37,917 bases of DNA from Bacteroidales bacterium KA00344 (GTDB lineage: Bacteria; Bacteroidota; Bacteroidia; Bacteroidales; Bacteroidaceae): contig KQ959392.1 of the NCBI GenBank assembly GCA_001552765.1, forward strand, positions 16,271-54,187, read 5' to 3'. A model generated the notes under the pieces. It was not told the DNA's origin. It searched no databases and saw only the letters and a list, made by a program, of their open reading frames with translations. Shown piece by piece: positions 25,253-34,313 of the stretch (position 1 is the stretch's first letter; each line of letters opens with the position of its first letter). Made by a program: the position numbers and the translations under genes.

Positions 25253-26794
25253 TTAGTAACATACATCTACATCCGATAAATACGGACTCATGTAGAAAAT
25301 CTGCTGTGGTTTTCCTTTCCCTTCATGGATTTCAGGGTTATCCTTTACCTTGTTGGCAAGCGTTTCGAAAAGATAAAGTTTGTATGATGTGCCGTTGGAG
25401 GTTACGACACAGAGCCGATCGACGTATTCTTTCACGTTAGGATCCATATAGTCCTTGTAATTGAAGACGACATGTTTCATCATGACAATATGTTCACCTG
25501 CCGGAACTGCCGGTTGTCCGTTCTCACGCTTCACCTCATATTCTACCGTATTGGCAAGGTCGTAACAATAGAGTTTGTCATTCACCGCAAAGTACATCAT
25601 TTCAAACTTTCTGTTCTGTGCAAAGCATGTAGCCTTGTTGAACAGTTGGTCTTTGGCAATGGTTTGTATTTTCGTAATTCGATTCTTCAGGAAGGATTCA
25701 TCATAATATACAAGGTTATTGGAGTCCACATAGACGATGACAAACGTATGGTCTGTCTTGTTTTTCAAGACGGCATACATCTTGCCCCCTTCCCACATTC
25801 CTTGATCCAAGAAACCAAAGTATACGGGGCTGTAGTCGACAAAGTCGTTCTTGAATTTTGACTGTCCGTCGTCCTCCAGAAATACTATTTTATTCGGCGT
25901 GGTGTATGACGTGCAGAACTTGCCTGAGTTCAGATCGAACATCAGGGGCGACATTGTAGCATTCTTGGTGAATACCGAGCTGAGTTTATAGTTACCCTCT
26001 TTTGGGTATGCAAATTTGGACAGCCCTAATTCGCCATTGCGCTCGGTATAAGCATAGAGCAATCCGTCATTGATGAAGCCATTCTCCTCGGATCCGGAAA
26101 ACCACAAAGTAGGCTTGCATGGTGGAACATCTTCAAAAAAGAGATCTTTGAAAGAAGCGAGCTGTTTCATGTCGGCAACCCTCACGACCTTCATCTCCTT
26201 GTCGGTCAGTACTATAAAACTCTTGTTTCCGTTTTCTAGTTTGCCGGTAGATTCGTCAACCCAAGTGTATTTGGCAAAACCGAGATGCTGTGGAAGTCCT
26301 GTTATTGGTTTTCCAAAAGATGTCGAGAAGATATTTTCGTGTTGTTTGTTCCCGGCAAACAGGTCAAGTTCAGTGCCTCCATCAAACTCCTTGAGCATGT
26401 ACCATCCACGAGAGTAACCCGATTGAACTGTCAGACTGGAATAGACATACTTAGTCACTTTGGTGTTTTTGTTTTGATAAGCAAATATCAGCTGATAGGA
26501 AGACAGCGGCAAATTCATTTTATAGGAAAGATGCTTAGCTGTGGAAAGGGTGTCTATTTTCTTTTTCAGGTCTTTCTTGTCATAACACATCCACATATAG
26601 TCATATTCGTCTTTCGACGTGTTTTGGGACAACTGTGGCTTGATTTCAAGCGTTTCGGAGAGGTTGCAGACATAGATACTGTCTATCCCTGTAACATCTA
26701 TCTTCTGCACGTCCAAATAGTCATAATTGCCCTTGTCTTCATAACAGGATGCAAGCCCCAGGAGCAATACAATAAAATAAAATATCTTTTTCAT
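25253..26794 (-). CDS. PKD-like family lipoprotein of a SusCD operon
   Basis: A lipoprotein of ~513 residues. MKKIFYFIVLLLGLASC gives a lipobox with Cys17, followed by the acidic-leaning YEDKGNYDY. The body opens with a region like the PKD-like family (GNYDYLDVQKIDVTG...). It continues with propeller-like strands (for example GWYMLKEFDGGTELD and YDESFLKNRITKI). Proteins of this type recur beside DUF4843 proteins downstream of SusC/SusD genes; the function is unknown, with surface ligand binding the usual guess. An ATG at 26806 overlaps the preceding stop by one base (TAATG) and would add four residues. I prefer 26794, the classical lipoprotein start, but coupling through 26806 is possible. 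Confidence 0.75.
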   Translation of the reverse strand: MKKIFYFIVLLLGLASCYEDKGNYDYLDVQKIDVTGIDSIYVCNLSETLEIKPQLSQNTSKDEYDYMWMCYDKKDLKKKIDTLSTAKHLSYKMNLPLSSYQLIFAYQNKNTKVTKYVYSSLTVQSGYSRGWYMLKEFDGGTELDLFAGNKQHENIFSTSFGKPITGLPQHLGFAKYTWVDESTGKLENGNKSFIVLTDKEMKVVRVADMKQLASFKDLFFEDVPPCKPTLWFSGSEENGFINDGLLYAYTERNGELGLSKFAYPKEGNYKLSSVFTKNATMSPLMFDLNSGKFCTSYTTPNKIVFLEDDGQSKFKNDFVDYSPVYFGFLDQGMWEGGKMYAVLKNKTDHTFVIVYVDSNNLVYYDESFLKNRITKIQTIAKDQLFNKATCFAQNRKFEMMYFAVNDKLYCYDLANTVEYEVKRENGQPAVPAGEHIVMMKHVVFNYKDYMDPNVKEYVDRLCVVTSNGTSYKLYLFETLANKVKDNPEIHEGKGKPQQIFYMSPYLSDVDVCY

Positions 26795-26805
26795 GTTTAT
26801 TATCA

Positions 26806-27615
26806 TTATGGGAATACTACTATGTTGCCGTTCTCATCTTTGAGCGGAGGATTGTTCTTGGGATTTGCGTTGTATTCTTCGAGTGCTTTCTTGATTTTCT
26901 GTAAGTAGAAGTCTCGTAGCGGCTTGTCATTCGACTCCCTAATGTAGTAATTGATAAACTCATCATCCCATTTCCTGCCCGTGACATTGATCATGAACCG
27001 ATGCTTCACCTCAGACCATTCGCCAAGATACAGATTGCAAAAATAGTTCTTGGTAGACCATCTGCTTGGTTTTTCCAACTTATCAGAAATAAGTATCTTT
27101 TTCAATTCGAATGTTGGCGATGCAACTCCGAAATCTGTTGTGGGCAGGAGCTTGAGATGCAATCGGCGTGCATGTTTCTGCAAATCCTTGTCATCGCGCT
27201 TTACAAGTATTTTCAGCACCACCCTGTTTTCTTTTTCCGGAACAATCACTTCGTTGTTGGTTGTATTCAAAATCTCGAAGTGTGTACCCGGTTCGGCAGG
27301 GTATTCCATATCGGTGTAGGTGGAGTCGATGATTTTGTTCGCATCATCATCAGCATATTTATATTTCCATGCCTGACGCACCTGCTCTATCCGCACTTTT
27401 CTGGGATGGTCCACCACGTCTCCAACCGTCATCACGACAACTTTGACAGTGTCTGTGGTTTTTGCTTTTGAATAGTAAGCAAAAGAATACACATCTTCTA
27501 TGTTGTCGGTAAACCGCACCCAGTTTTCACCACTATATGATTTCAAGTCTGCCGTACAACCGCACAACATCGTGAACAGCCAACTTGCCAAGACTGATGT
27601 CAGTAACTTTTTCAT
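26806..27615 (-). CDS. DUF4843 domain-containing lipoprotein
   Basis: The 269-residue protein has a lipoprotein signal ending in MLCGC (Cys20). The body fits DUF4843: an early YSGENWVRFTDN segment, a central VKVVVMTVGDVVDHPRKVRIEQV strand pair (read as VKVVVMTVGDV and DHPRKVRIEQV), EVIVPEKENRV, and the C-terminal LGEWSEVKHRFM. Family members sit directly downstream of SusD-like genes and are presumed to be surface or periplasmic accessory proteins of the transporter; no activity is known. The gene starts 12 bases after the SusD-like gene and touches the next gene, so it is firmly part of the operon. Confidence 0.82.
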   Translation of the reverse strand: MKKLLTSVLASWLFTMLCGCTADLKSYSGENWVRFTDNIEDVYSFAYYSKAKTTDTVKVVVMTVGDVVDHPRKVRIEQVRQAWKYKYADDDANKIIDSTYTDMEYPAEPGTHFEILNTTNNEVIVPEKENRVVLKILVKRDDKDLQKHARRLHLKLLPTTDFGVASPTFELKKILISDKLEKPSRWSTKNYFCNLYLGEWSEVKHRFMINVTGRKWDDEFINYYIRESNDKPLRDFYLQKIKKALEEYNANPKNNPPLKDENGNIVVFP

Positions 27616-27627
27616 GTCCGTTCTCTT

Positions 27628-28998
27628 TTATTCTTTGTATTTAACTTCGGTTTTTGGTATGGGGAGTTCATACACACTCTTTGTTCCTTCGACATTAGAC
27701 CACAAGATGTTTTTCTCGCCACGCCTTTTATATTGGAAAAAGAGTTGCCCCTCACCGTAGAACTCCTTATTGTATTCCAAGTTCAGGAATTTTTCCTTGT
27801 TCTCCGGGGTGCCTGCGTTGATTTGCAAGGACACGTTCCTCGCTTTCATCAGCTCATCCACCAAGGGCATATATTCTGTGGCACTCTCACTGCATTCTAT
27901 CATGATAAGATACATTTCATACAGACGAATAAGTGGAATTTGCTCAGCAGCATATTTCGGAGTATTATCGCTTTGCTTGTATTTCATAAGCACAAAGCGC
28001 GTCCGTGATGTTTCCGTTACTTGTTTCCAAAGCGTGTTCAGTCGAACATCTGTAATATCCGATTCAAACAGTTTTTTCCTGATATAACTTTCCGGCATGT
28101 AAACTCCTCCCGGCCGATAGATGAGCTGCTCTGTCATTTCCTTCAAGTCATAGACATGGAGCGAGAACAGATGTTCCTTGCTGGCTACGTAGTCGTTCTG
28201 CTGCGCAATATCGTCTTTCTGACAAAGGCTGCGCCATCCTCCCTTGATAACCTTCTCTGCATATTCTTTAGCTTTGGCCTTGTTTTGAATCCATAGATAA
28301 AAACGCGCCTTAAGAGCTTGTACAGCCCAGTAGTTCATTCTGTTGTACCGATATGAGAAGAAGGGGTCCTGGTGTTTTTGCGTATCAACATCCTTGAGCA
28401 GCGCCTCTGCTTCGTTCAGATCTTTTTCCAAAAGGGCTGTGTACTCATCCCAAGTCTGGATTGGCATCGGCTTTCTGGTCACCTCTGTAGCATAAGCCAG
28501 CATCTTTGTGTTGTCTTGAGTGCCTGGAATTGGGCCGAACAGTCGTAAGAGGTCGAATTGGAGAAAAGCGCGCAACCCCAGCGCCTCGCCCTTTATCAGG
28601 TCATGCTTGGCTCCATGCAGCACACCATTATCCACATATCTGAGCAGATTGTTGACGTTGGCTATTACATTATATAATCCGGCATATACTCCCTTGATAG
28701 AAGATTCCACCTGTACATTTTCATAATCATAATCGCTATAATGGCCTTCCACGTCGGCACTGTTTGCCACCCAATGTTGTGCCATGTACTCCAGCATGCC
28801 CATGGTAAGGTTCTTTCCGTAGAGTTGGCTGGATTTCATCCCGATATATGCGCCGGTCAGCGAGCTTTCAAAACCGGTCTCAGTGCTGAATAGTTCTCTT
28901 TCCTCCTCGTTGTTTGAGGGTTTCACGTCAAGCCACTTGTCGCAGGAGGTTAATGAGAACACACAAAGCGCAACGATACAATATATTATTTTTTTCAT
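27628..28998 (-). CDS. SusD/RagB-family nutrient-binding outer-membrane lipoprotein
   Basis: The 456-residue protein has a lipobox in SLTSC (Cys19), followed by DKWLDVKPSNNEEE, the usual SusD opening. The helical TPR-like scaffold continues through ALGLRAFLQFDLLRLFGP, a strong SusD/RagB signature, and ends with the region around NLEYNKEFYGEGQLFFQYKR. Such proteins form the lid over the SusC barrel and capture ligand at the cell surface. At 456 residues it is smaller than glycan-binding SusD proteins (about 500-650). Peptide-binding homologues such as RagB are ~500, so length alone does not give the ligand. It starts 15 bases after susC-like. Confidence 0.93.
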   Translation of the reverse strand: MKKIIYCIVALCVFSLTSCDKWLDVKPSNNEEERELFSTETGFESSLTGAYIGMKSSQLYGKNLTMGMLEYMAQHWVANSADVEGHYSDYDYENVQVESSIKGVYAGLYNVIANVNNLLRYVDNGVLHGAKHDLIKGEALGLRAFLQFDLLRLFGPIPGTQDNTKMLAYATEVTRKPMPIQTWDEYTALLEKDLNEAEALLKDVDTQKHQDPFFSYRYNRMNYWAVQALKARFYLWIQNKAKAKEYAEKVIKGGWRSLCQKDDIAQQNDYVASKEHLFSLHVYDLKEMTEQLIYRPGGVYMPESYIRKKLFESDITDVRLNTLWKQVTETSRTRFVLMKYKQSDNTPKYAAEQIPLIRLYEMYLIMIECSESATEYMPLVDELMKARNVSLQINAGTPENKEKFLNLEYNKEFYGEGQLFFQYKRRGEKNILWSNVEGTKSVYELPIPKTEVKYKE

Positions 28999-29013
28999 AG
29001 TTGTTATACGACA

Positions 29014-32000
29014 TTAAAATACTACGGAAAGAGAAAATGAATACCTGTGAGAGAACGGATAATAGAGTCCACGCTCTTGCTTAATCGAAGAGAGGCGGAA
29101 AAGATTGTCCGTACTGAATGCTGCTGACACGCTCTCTGTACCGAGTCTTGTTATCCATGACTTCGGCAGGGTGTATCTTATTTGCAGGTTCTGACATTCC
29201 AAAACATTCTCACGCTGCACAAATCTGGAAGACATTTGTGTTGTCTGCCTGTCGCGTATGTCTTTGAAGAATGTGTGATCGCCGGGCTTTCTCCAACGCT
29301 CTTCATATACCCTTCGATCAACGTTGTAACGTGGGTCTGCATTCTCGATGCGGTCCACGAGCGTAGAGTTGTAGATATCGCCACCCAAACGATAGCCAAA
29401 TGACATTGTCAGCGTCACGTCCTTGTAATTGAACATGGTGTTGATGTTGCCGCGCATCTTCGGGTCTTCCACTCCGCATGCCATTCTGTCGGCTGCGTCC
29501 CACTTGTAGGTGGTATGCCCCTCCCGGTTTCTGTAGAGTTCCCTTCCCGTACTGGGGTCAATACCATAGGAGGGCACTACATAAATCGTTCGCAGCGCTT
29601 CGCCCTCACGATAAAGGAAATTGGGATTTGAGCCACCCTTCTTCTCCAATTCCTTGTTTGCTTCCTTCAACGCATCAGATATCTTCACAATCTTATTCTG
29701 CTCGTGTATCATGCTGAGCGAGACACTCCAGTTCACATCTTTCGAACGGAGCAGGTAAGCCATAACAGATAGCTCCACACCTTTGTTCCTCACCTTGCCC
29801 ACATTGGCCGTATAGCTTGGGAAACCGTTTGCTAAAGGAATGTTCATTTCAGACAGAAGATTGTCTGTGGTGTTGTGATAGAAGTCTGTGGTGAACATCA
29901 GTCGGTTTTCCAGCAGCCCCAATTCAACTCCAACATTCCATTTGTAAGTGCGTTGCCATTCCAGTTCTTCATTTGCAAGCCCCATGAGGTGTGTGCCAAA
30001 CCAGTACCGATACCTGTCGTTCATGTAATAATCGTAGGTTGCCAGTGCTTGATAGGGATTGAAGTTCACGGCACCCGTAACAGCGTATGAGCCGCGAATC
30101 TTCAGCCTGTCCAGCCACTCAAGACTGTGCATGAATTTTTCCTTATGTATATTCCAACCTGCCCCCAATGAATAGAACGGAGCAAACCGCTTGTTCTTGC
30201 CAAACTGCGAGGCACCATCCAGACGATAGGCCACGTCAGCAAAATACTTGTCGTCGTAAATATAATTCAGGTTCCCAGTCAGACCAATCCTCCTGTTGAG
30301 CATCTCTGTTCCTCCGGGTTTACCTTTCTCTTCATACTGCAATGCCATGGAAAGCATCTTGTGATTCGGCTGGGGGAAACCCTCCATCACAAAGCTGTAG
30401 GCTTCTGAAGACTGTTCCGCTATGTTGTAGTTTAAACCGGCGAATATCGAGTGTTTTTCATTAAATTGATGCGAATAATTTAACGTCACACTGAGATCAT
30501 AGCCCCAGTTGTTTCCCGTGCCATATTGATACTTTCCCTTTCTAAAGATCTGATCGTCCGTATAGTCTTTAAAGTCCGTGTGTTGGGCGGGCTTGAAGAG
30601 GTCGTGTCGATTAATTTGCTTGGATACGCCAAACCTTGCTCTGGCGATAAAATCACGGAACGGGCGCCATTCCATATTGAAGTTGTTGAAAACCACAAAG
30701 CTCTTTTGCTTGTTCACCACATCCAATGCAGCATTGTATAAGGGGTTTTCGGGAGCAGGGTTGAAGAATTGCTCATTCCTCGGCTCCAACTCTTTTACCA
30801 ACTGGCCGTTTTCATCACGCCCAGTCCAATAGGGGTTCAAGTTCACATAATCCCTGAATGAGCCATACGGCGATTCGTTTGAAACGGTATTGCTGATGTT
30901 CAGATTGTTGGTAAACATCAGGTTCTTATGCTCATACATCAGGTCAATGCCTCCAGTGAAGTTTTGTCGCTTGGAACCTTTCATCACACCTCTTACATCG
31001 TTGCTTTGCAAAGACACTGCATATCGGAATCCGTCTTCGCTACCCCCTTCGAGCCTGACATTGTGACGGCTTCCCACACCGGTATGCAACGGTTTGGATA
31101 GCCAATAGGTGTCAACGCCTCGCTCCACATTCTCCAACACCTTATTATATCGTTCGCGCAGTGCCATTTCAGCATTGGAAAAGATGTTGTTATAGAGGCC
31201 GGCATCTTTTTCCAACTGCAACTTTTCGCGTGCGTTGAGCACGTCATACCCTGTTAGGTCGGGTGCCTCAATGTTGAGACCGCCGCGATAAGATAAACGC
31301 AGCTTGCCCACTTCGGGCCTTCTTGATTCGATCACGACCACTCCGTTTGCACCCCTTGAACCATAAATGGCTGTGGCCGAGCCATCTTTGAGAATGGTTA
31401 CAGAATTGACATCCTCATCGTTCAGGTCGCGCATCCGCGACAGTGAGATTTCCACGCCGTCCAAAATGATCAGTGGCGTGTTCAGGTCCACGCGCGATTC
31501 ATTTTTCAGATCTTCCACTGTGGGCAAACTCGACGTGCCTCTTATCTGTACTGTCGCCAGGTGGTTTGGGTCGCCTCCGAAATTATTGTTCTCCAAGACA
31601 TTGAACGTTGGATCGATATTCTTGAGGGTCGAGATGATATCCCTACCTTTGAAATCTTTCAACTGTTTTTGGTCGATTACCGAAACGGCACCTGTAAAAC
31701 TTTCCCTATTTTTGCGGAAGATACCGGTAACGACCACATTGTCGAGCGATTTGCTTGTTGGCGTCAGGTATATGTCTCCGCCGGCAGATGCACTTACAAT
31801 TTCCGGTTTCATGCCCAGATAGGTTATCCTTAGCCGTACTCCTTCCGGCGACTGTTCCAGCTGGAAATGCCCATTAACATCGGTAATGGTGCCGAGTTTT
31901 GTCCCCACGATCATCACGGTAGCTCCCACAACCGGTTCGCCGTCATCCCTGGCAATAACCCGACCGCTGATAGTCTTCTGCGCCTGCTTGTTTTGCGAAG

Positions 32001-32301
32001 GTTTTTTCAGGAAAATGTTGACCATCTTGCCTTCCACCGTGTAGGTCAGTGGTGTGTTCTTCAGGATGTAATCCATGACCTGTTTGAAGGAAGCATCACG
32101 GAGTTTCCCTTCCACTTTGTAGCCCGACACATCATCGTAGGCAAAGAGGAACATGTAGGAGGTCTGCTTTTCAAGTCGTTTGAAAACAGAAGACAACTCC
32201 TCGTTCTTAAAAGTAATTGTTAGCGGCTCACTCGACGCGGCATAAGCCATTTGCGTCAAGACACCCAATAACACAACAAAAACCAAGCGATGTATTTTCA
32301 T
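29014..32301 (-). CDS. SusC/RagA-family TonB-dependent transporter with STN signalling domain
   Basis: The 1,095-residue outer-membrane protein has, in order: a signal peptide (to AYA, residue ~21), an STN domain (about 25-95, LTITFKNEELSSVFKRLEKQ), and a carboxypeptidase-regulatory-like domain (about 112-185, GATVMIVGTKLGTITDVNG). A TonB-dependent plug (LKNIDPTFNV, IRGTSSLPTV, YGSRGANGVVVIESRR) and a 22-strand-type barrel ending in SFSLSVVF follow. SusC proteins import oligomeric nutrients with TonB energy. The STN domain lets the transporter signal to a FecR protein, and a FecR/ECF pair is divergent from this gene. The upstream region lacks a clear TAnnTTTG element, as expected if the ECF sigma factor drives it. 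Confidence 0.95.
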   Translation of the reverse strand: MKIHRLVFVVLLGVLTQMAYAASSEPLTITFKNEELSSVFKRLEKQTSYMFLFAYDDVSGYKVEGKLRDASFKQVMDYILKNTPLTYTVEGKMVNIFLKKPSQNKQAQKTISGRVIARDDGEPVVGATVMIVGTKLGTITDVNGHFQLEQSPEGVRLRITYLGMKPEIVSASAGGDIYLTPTSKSLDNVVVTGIFRKNRESFTGAVSVIDQKQLKDFKGRDIISTLKNIDPTFNVLENNNFGGDPNHLATVQIRGTSSLPTVEDLKNESRVDLNTPLIILDGVEISLSRMRDLNDEDVNSVTILKDGSATAIYGSRGANGVVVIESRRPEVGKLRLSYRGGLNIEAPDLTGYDVLNAREKLQLEKDAGLYNNIFSNAEMALRERYNKVLENVERGVDTYWLSKPLHTGVGSRHNVRLEGGSEDGFRYAVSLQSNDVRGVMKGSKRQNFTGGIDLMYEHKNLMFTNNLNISNTVSNESPYGSFRDYVNLNPYWTGRDENGQLVKELEPRNEQFFNPAPENPLYNAALDVVNKQKSFVVFNNFNMEWRPFRDFIARARFGVSKQINRHDLFKPAQHTDFKDYTDDQIFRKGKYQYGTGNNWGYDLSVTLNYSHQFNEKHSIFAGLNYNIAEQSSEAYSFVMEGFPQPNHKMLSMALQYEEKGKPGGTEMLNRRIGLTGNLNYIYDDKYFADVAYRLDGASQFGKNKRFAPFYSLGAGWNIHKEKFMHSLEWLDRLKIRGSYAVTGAVNFNPYQALATYDYYMNDRYRYWFGTHLMGLANEELEWQRTYKWNVGVELGLLENRLMFTTDFYHNTTDNLLSEMNIPLANGFPSYTANVGKVRNKGVELSVMAYLLRSKDVNWSVSLSMIHEQNKIVKISDALKEANKELEKKGGSNPNFLYREGEALRTIYVVPSYGIDPSTGRELYRNREGHTTYKWDAADRMACGVEDPKMRGNINTMFNYKDVTLTMSFGYRLGGDIYNSTLVDRIENADPRYNVDRRVYEERWRKPGDHTFFKDIRDRQTTQMSSRFVQRENVLECQNLQIRYTLPKSWITRLGTESVSAAFSTDNLFRLSSIKQERGLYYPFSHRYSFSLSVVF

Positions 32302-32497
32302 AAAATACCACAGTTAGATTATTATTAAAATTGCAATATCCATTACATATTACTATTAATACACATTTATTAAGAAAAAGTTACGGAAAGACAAGAAAAA
32401 CTTCGTTTTTCATGCATATTATCCCAAAACGTTGGTTTTATGGCGTTGCGTTGCCTTTTTTTTCCTATCTTTGTGAGCAAATCATACACGATGAATC
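32302..32497. promoter_or_regulatory. Divergent control region between the transporter operon and the ECF sigma gene
   Basis: This 196-base A/T-rich region contains a consensus -7 box for the sigma factor gene (32466-32473). On the minus strand no TAnnTTTG match is seen for the transporter gene; a CGTAACTTTTTC stretch (about 32373-32384 read on the minus strand) is a possible ECF-type element, but that is a guess. This is where the sigma factor would be expected to act. Confidence 0.4.
32466..32473 (+). promoter_or_regulatory. -7 promoter element of the ECF sigma factor gene
   Basis: TATCTTTG is an exact match to TAnnTTTG. The nearest TTG (32446-32448) is 17 bases upstream, shorter than the usual 19-21. 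The transcript would start about 19 bases before the ATG at 32498. Confidence 0.5.
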
Positions 32498-33025
32498 ATG
32501 GACACACCATCAGAGTTCGAACATATTTTCAAGGCATACTATACACAGTTGTTTTGTTTTGCGAGGCAAATGTTAAATGATGAGGAGGAATGTCACGACA
32601 TTGTGAGCGAGGCATACGAGAATATGTGGCGCAACAGGGAGAAAATCTATATGGAAACAGCAAGGGCTTATCTTTATGCTTGTGTGAGAAACAAATGCAT
32701 TAACAATTTAAGACGTAGCCAGATTCATCGGCAATATATCGAATACTATATTAAGGTGACCGAGCCTTATGCCAACAATGAGGAATTGGCAGAAAGGATG
32801 GAAAAGGAAAGAATTATACGCGAGGTAATCGAGGAGATGCAACCGCTCGTCAGGGACATTGTGAAGGCTTGTCTCATCAATGGAAAGAAATACAGAGAGG
32901 TAGCAGACGACATGGGCATAAGTCTGAGTTTGGTCAAGAAACACATGGTTAAGGCTATGACGCTTATCAAGGAAGCTGTACTAAAAAAGTTTAAAACCGG
33001 AACTTTCATTCTGACACAATTGTAG
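32498..33025 (+). CDS. ECF-type RNA polymerase sigma factor (Bacteroidetes expansion family)
   Basis: The 175-residue protein has sigma region 2 (residues ~8-75: HIFKAYYTQLFCFARQMLND, DIVSEAYENMWRNREKI) and region 4 (~118-165: KYREVADDMGISLSLVKKHM) with its helix-turn-helix. There is no region 3, as in group 4 sigma factors. It would direct RNA polymerase to a few promoters, most likely that of the divergent SusC operon, when its anti-sigma factor lets it go. The FecR gene begins 16 bases downstream on the same strand. The ATG at 32498 is preferred over an out-of-frame ATG at 32491. Confidence 0.93.
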   Translation: MDTPSEFEHIFKAYYTQLFCFARQMLNDEEECHDIVSEAYENMWRNREKIYMETARAYLYACVRNKCINNLRRSQIHRQYIEYYIKVTEPYANNEELAERMEKERIIREVIEEMQPLVRDIVKACLINGKKYREVADDMGISLSLVKKHMVKAMTLIKEAVLKKFKTGTFILTQL

Positions 33026-33041
33026 TATTATACAGATTGGT

Positions 33042-34148
33042 ATGACAGATAAATGTAAAAAAGTCTCCGGTGAGGAGTGTATAGAAAGGGCATTGCAAAT
33101 AGTCGAAGGCATTGCAAACATCAACGATGGGGATTTGGATGAAATCGCATCAGACCCCGATTTGCTTGATGCCTGCCAGGATGTCTTTGCTACTAAGGAA
33201 GTGATTAGCGAACAGGAATGCCACATCAACGAGGAAGAGCAGTATCGTAAATTCCTTAAAAGATTTAATCCCCAAACAAGCAAAGATTACTCCCAAAGTC
33301 TCAGATGGATTGCTGTGGCGGCGGTGATAGCATGCGCTTTGCTTTTGACATTCCAAAGAAAATCGACGCCCCCGAAACCGGACCGCACAGAATTAACCTA
33401 TAAAGGTGATGATGTTAAGAAACCCATCACGATGTCGGGAGTGAAAAGCAACCATTACGAGAATTATGTGTCCAACCCCCTGAAGGTGCTCAATGTGGCA
33501 GAGATGGCTAATATGGCCACTGATGTCATTACAGTCACCATACCAAAGGGAGAAACCTATTCGTTTATTCTTGCCGATGGGTCAAAAGTTTACCTACATC
33601 CTGACAGCAAACTCATCTTTCCAACTAAATTCACCGGAGAGGAGCGCATTGTTGGGCTTGAGGGAGAAGCTTACTTTGAAGTGGCTCGTGACACAAAACA
33701 TCCGTTTAAAATAAAAACTCCCGATGTTACCACAACGGTGCTGGGCACACAGTTCAATGTGAGTGCACACAACGACAAGACGGTTGTAGCTTTGGTGGAG
33801 GGAAGTGTGGAAGTGAGTGCGAAGAAAACGGATGTGAGGATCAAGCCGGGGGAACAGGTCGAAATGTCGAACAAGGGCGTTGCTACAATAGCTCAGGTCG
33901 ATACCGATGTATATACCTATTGGCGTGACGGATTCTTCTATTTCGACAATTTTGTTTTGGAAGAAATTCTCACCACATTGGGACAACATTACAACATGTC
34001 CGTCAGTTTTCAAAATGCTGAAATGAAAGATTACAAGATCCATTTCATTGCGGAGCGGAAACTCAATATAGATGAAATCATCGCACAGCTAAACAAGATT
34101 ACGCGTATCAGCGTAAGCAGGAAGGGTAATATGCTTGTTGTGGAATAA
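33042..34148 (+). CDS. FecR-family anti-sigma factor
   Basis: The 368-residue inner-membrane protein has a cytoplasmic N-terminal region (1-86) that would hold the sigma factor and one membrane segment (about 88-104, LRWIAVAAVIACALLLTF). A periplasmic FecR domain (about 165-260: IPKGETYSFILADGSKVYLH, GLEGEAYFEVARD, VLGTQFNVSA) and a C-terminal DUF4974 domain (about 290-368, FYFDNFVLEEILTTLGQHY) follow. In the Fec-type pathway the STN domain of the loaded transporter touches this periplasmic part, leading to release of the sigma factor. The gene ends before a strong bidirectional terminator. Confidence 0.93.
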   Translation: MTDKCKKVSGEECIERALQIVEGIANINDGDLDEIASDPDLLDACQDVFATKEVISEQECHINEEEQYRKFLKRFNPQTSKDYSQSLRWIAVAAVIACALLLTFQRKSTPPKPDRTELTYKGDDVKKPITMSGVKSNHYENYVSNPLKVLNVAEMANMATDVITVTIPKGETYSFILADGSKVYLHPDSKLIFPTKFTGEERIVGLEGEAYFEVARDTKHPFKIKTPDVTTTVLGTQFNVSAHNDKTVVALVEGSVEVSAKKTDVRIKPGEQVEMSNKGVATIAQVDTDVYTYWRDGFFYFDNFVLEEILTTLGQHYNMSVSFQNAEMKDYKIHFIAERKLNIDEIIAQLNKITRISVSRKGNMLVVE

Positions 34149-34216
34149 CTGTTGGCTTCCACTACTTTCCACTACCGGCGCAGGATACTGAATCTTTGTT
34201 GTCAGGCAAGAAAAGC

Positions 34217-34254
34217 AAAACGAGGGTGTGTCATCATAGACACACCCTCGTTTT
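34217..34254. terminator. Strong bidirectional terminator between fecR-like gene and mdh
   Basis: AAAACGAGGGTGTGTC (34217-34232) and GACACACCCTCGTTTT (34239-34254) form a perfect 16-pair stem with a six-base loop. T runs flank it on both strands (TTTTT on plus, TTTTGC on minus). It lies between converging genes and can stop both. Confidence 0.93.
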
Positions 34255-34313
34255 TATAAGGATCGTATTTTTTTTGATTAAGGAGGGCGTGGTTAATTGC
34301 CGCCCCCTCAATC

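Noticed and set aside
29014..32301. Polysaccharide utilisation locus based on SusC/SusD
   Set aside because: No carbohydrate-active enzyme is encoded nearby; the associated enzymes are a peptidase and a thioredoxin.
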